Shown here piece by piece: positions 6,126 through 7,347 of a stretch of DNA of 7,347 bases; positions within the stretch are counted from its first letter, which is position 1; every line of letters starts with the position of its first letter. The stretch is taken from assembly GCA_015491205.1 (NCBI GenBank), contig WFWI01000057.1, forward strand, positions 1-7,347, written 5' to 3'. This stretch comes from Candidatus Microgenomates bacterium. GTDB lineage: Bacteria; Patescibacteriota; Microgenomatia; UBA1406; GWC2-37-13. The notes below the pieces were generated by a model. That model did not search any database, was not told the DNA's origin, and was given only the letters and a program-made list of their open reading frames with translations. A program made the translations under genes and the position numbers.

Positions 6126-6965
6126 GACCCCAAAGGCCTGTGGCTCTTTTTTAACTTTTTTAAACCCTGTTTCTTTAAGTCTTCTTATCACGCCTTTTGT
6201 GATGCTGCTGCCTTGTCTTTTTTCTGGATTGCCTATGTAATGGAAAAGAATTCCTCTAAACTTAAGTTTCTTGTAGAGCTCCTGGTAAAGCTTTTTTGAA
6301 TAAAGCTCGCCTGCAAGCCGCATATTTGGAGGATCATGGATTATATGGGTAAAACTTTCGTCCTTAAATTTTTTTATCACCTGCTGGATATCACCTATTA
6401 TTATTTCTATATTCTCCATTTGAAAAAGTTCCTGAGAGTAAGGGTTGAGTTTGGCAATTTTTAGGGCAGCCTCGTCTATTTCAACTGAGATCACTTTTTT
6501 AGCCAGTCGAGCTGCTTCAATGGCTGTATATCCCAGGCCCAGACAGGTATCAAGTACAATAGACTTTTTAGTAATTTTAAGTTTTGAAAGTTTTAGCTTT
6601 GTATCTTTCAAAGGATCAATATTTTTTGTTCTGTGCATAATAAAACCGCCAACAGTTGAGGTTGGCGCTCCTTTTGTAGGCTTTAGCGTCCTTACCCAGC
6701 CGGTTTTTTCGGAAAAGATGACAATCGGATAGGTTTTATTCTCCAAGATTACATAGCATTTAGCTTTGTCTTTTAAGATATTTTCTATTTCTTTTAAAGG
6801 GACAGTTTGTTTGTCAGGAAGTATTATTTTTCCGTTTTCATATTTAACCTTTTCTCTGGAAATTTCAAGATCTAGGCTGGTATAAAAGAATTTTTTGTTT
6901 TGCTTTACGTTTTCTAATATTTCTTTAGCCTGATAATGGGAAAGAATTGGAAAGCTGGCCTTCAT
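6108..6965 (-). CDS. SAM-dependent methyltransferase, archaeal COG2521-like
   Basis: The class I Rossmann methyltransferase fold is clear in this 285-residue protein. Motif I, binding S-adenosylmethionine, is VLDTCLGLGYTAIEAA (137-152). The acidic end of strand 2 is VISVEID (158-164). GDI at 191-193 follows, then a catalytic-region HDPPNM (210-215), LAGELYS and FHYIGNP (241-247). The combination of DTCLGLGYTA, HDPPxxxLAGELYS and FHYIGNP fits, from memory, the predicted methyltransferase family COG2521, found mainly in archaea. The N-terminal 105 residues form a separate region ending in GGFIMHR (106-112), which that family also has. The substrate is unknown. The third position after DPP is Asn instead of the aromatic residue usual in amino-group DNA and RNA methyltransferases. 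The start ATG overlaps the upstream gene's TGA as ATGA, and no Shine-Dalgarno is present, so translation is probably coupled. Its 3' end overlaps the convergent gene by 18 nt. Confidence 0.87.
   Translation of the reverse strand: MKASFPILSHYQAKEILENVKQNKKFFYTSLDLEISREKVKYENGKIILPDKQTVPLKEIENILKDKAKCYVILENKTYPIVIFSEKTGWVRTLKPTKGAPTSTVGGFIMHRTKNIDPLKDTKLKLSKLKITKKSIVLDTCLGLGYTAIEAARLAKKVISVEIDEAALKIAKLNPYSQELFQMENIEIIIGDIQQVIKKFKDESFTHIIHDPPNMRLAGELYSKKLYQELYKKLKFRGILFHYIGNPEKRQGSSITKGVIRRLKETGFKKVKKEPQAFGVLAYKL
6132..6152 (+). terminator. Candidate intrinsic terminator for the plus-strand genes
   Basis: AAAGGCC (6132-6138), loop TGT, and GGCTCTTT (6142-6149) can form a 7-bp stem with one bulged T. 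The 3' arm runs into six T residues (6147-6152). It starts 6 nt after the stop of the 4860-6125 gene, a usual place for a terminator. On the other strand the hairpin is not followed by a T run, so it should act only on plus-strand transcripts. It lies inside the coding region of the convergent methyltransferase gene. The short stem and three-base loop keep confidence moderate. Confidence 0.45.
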
Positions 6966-7347
6966 TTTAAAGAGATTGCTGTAAACTTTTTATCTTTTTT
7001 GATAATTAAAGCTTTTTTGGGATAAAAAGGAGGTGAGAGAGTAAGCTTTTCTTTTGGGATAATTACTTTGCCAATATAAGGTGGAATTTGGTCATAGGTT
7101 TTTCCGTAAATGAAGATTTTGTCCTCGCCGAGGTAGTAGACATAGGTTGGGTATTCTTCAGGTTTTGTTATGTAAACTAGAGTGTTTTTATCAAGCAGTT
7201 TTTTTAAAAGTGGAAGGGAGGATTTAAGATTTTCTTTTCGTTTGTTTTTTACGAGGAAATTTAGATATGTAAGATTAAACAGGATAACCAAGATTAAGAT
7301 TATTTTTACAATTAGATATTTTTGTTTTTGGGAGAGTAGGAGAAGCG
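6962..7347 (-). CDS. Membrane protein, C-terminal part (N-terminus beyond window)
   Basis: The minus-strand frame is open from the window edge (first full codon 7345-7343) to a TGA at 6964-6962, giving about 127 residues of a longer protein. A TTG at 7291 could be read as a start, but it lies within a continuous hydrophobic segment, so it is probably internal. The visible part begins LLLLSQKQK, apparently the end of one membrane helix and a short loop. A second helix follows (about YLIVKIILILVILFNLTYLNFL), then a basic, soluble tail of about 95 residues with EEYPTYVYYLGEDKIFIYG and PPYIGKVIIP. This arrangement resembles the C-terminus of multi-pass GT39-type glycosyltransferases, which often end with a small soluble domain, but I cannot confirm that. 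The gene is joined to the methyltransferase gene by an ATGA overlap, suggesting one operon. Confidence 0.7.
   Translation of the reverse strand, partial: LLLLSQKQKYLIVKIILILVILFNLTYLNFLVKNKRKENLKSSLPLLKKLLDKNTLVYITKPEEYPTYVYYLGEDKIFIYGKTYDQIPPYIGKVIIPKEKLTLSPPFYPKKALIIKKDKKFTAISLK

Overview
This is an AT-rich, gene-dense window that looks bacterial, with some genes of archaeal flavour. The best guess is a member of the Candidate Phyla Radiation (Patescibacteria). The grounds are: a bacterial Sms-type RadA beside an archaeal-type methyltransferase (COG2521-like) and a DUF763 protein; very short or negative intergenic gaps; almost no Shine-Dalgarno signals; and an ArgRS with a PNTHKDPHIGH signature and a KMSSR loop. 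TGA is used as a normal stop (argS, the methyltransferase and the membrane protein), which argues against lineages that recode TGA. The taxonomic placement is inference from memory of these families; no search was run.

Layout. Positions 1-497 (minus strand) hold the N-terminal part of a secreted or anchored PEGA-domain protein that runs off the left edge. A 20-bp A/T-rich divergent gap separates it from a plus-strand series of four genes: a DUF763 protein (518-1696), argS (1703-3451), radA/sms (3539-4843) and an unrecognised single-span membrane protein with a long helical domain (4860-6125). The argS-radA gap holds two perfect copies of a GC-rich 23-nt repeat, each able to fold as an imperfect hairpin. 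The second copy abuts the upstream radA start. The last plus-strand gene converges on a minus-strand pair and overlaps it tail to tail by 18 nt. That pair is the C-terminal end of a multi-pass membrane protein (6962-7347, running off the right edge) followed by a SAM-dependent methyltransferase (6108-6965), joined by an ATGA stop/start overlap. A likely intrinsic terminator for the plus-strand genes lies inside the 3' end of the methyltransferase gene.

Functionally this is mostly housekeeping: tRNA charging (ArgRS), recombinational repair (RadA), a conserved protein with a helix-hairpin-helix (DUF763), cell-envelope proteins, and an orphan methyltransferase. I saw no CRISPR array, insertion sequence, tRNA or rRNA gene, or defence or toxin cassette. 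The least ordinary items are the paired repeat between argS and radA, a 41-codon reading frame that overlaps the argS stop and runs through that repeat, the overlapping convergent gene ends, the archaeal-type methyltransferase, and the unidentified membrane protein.
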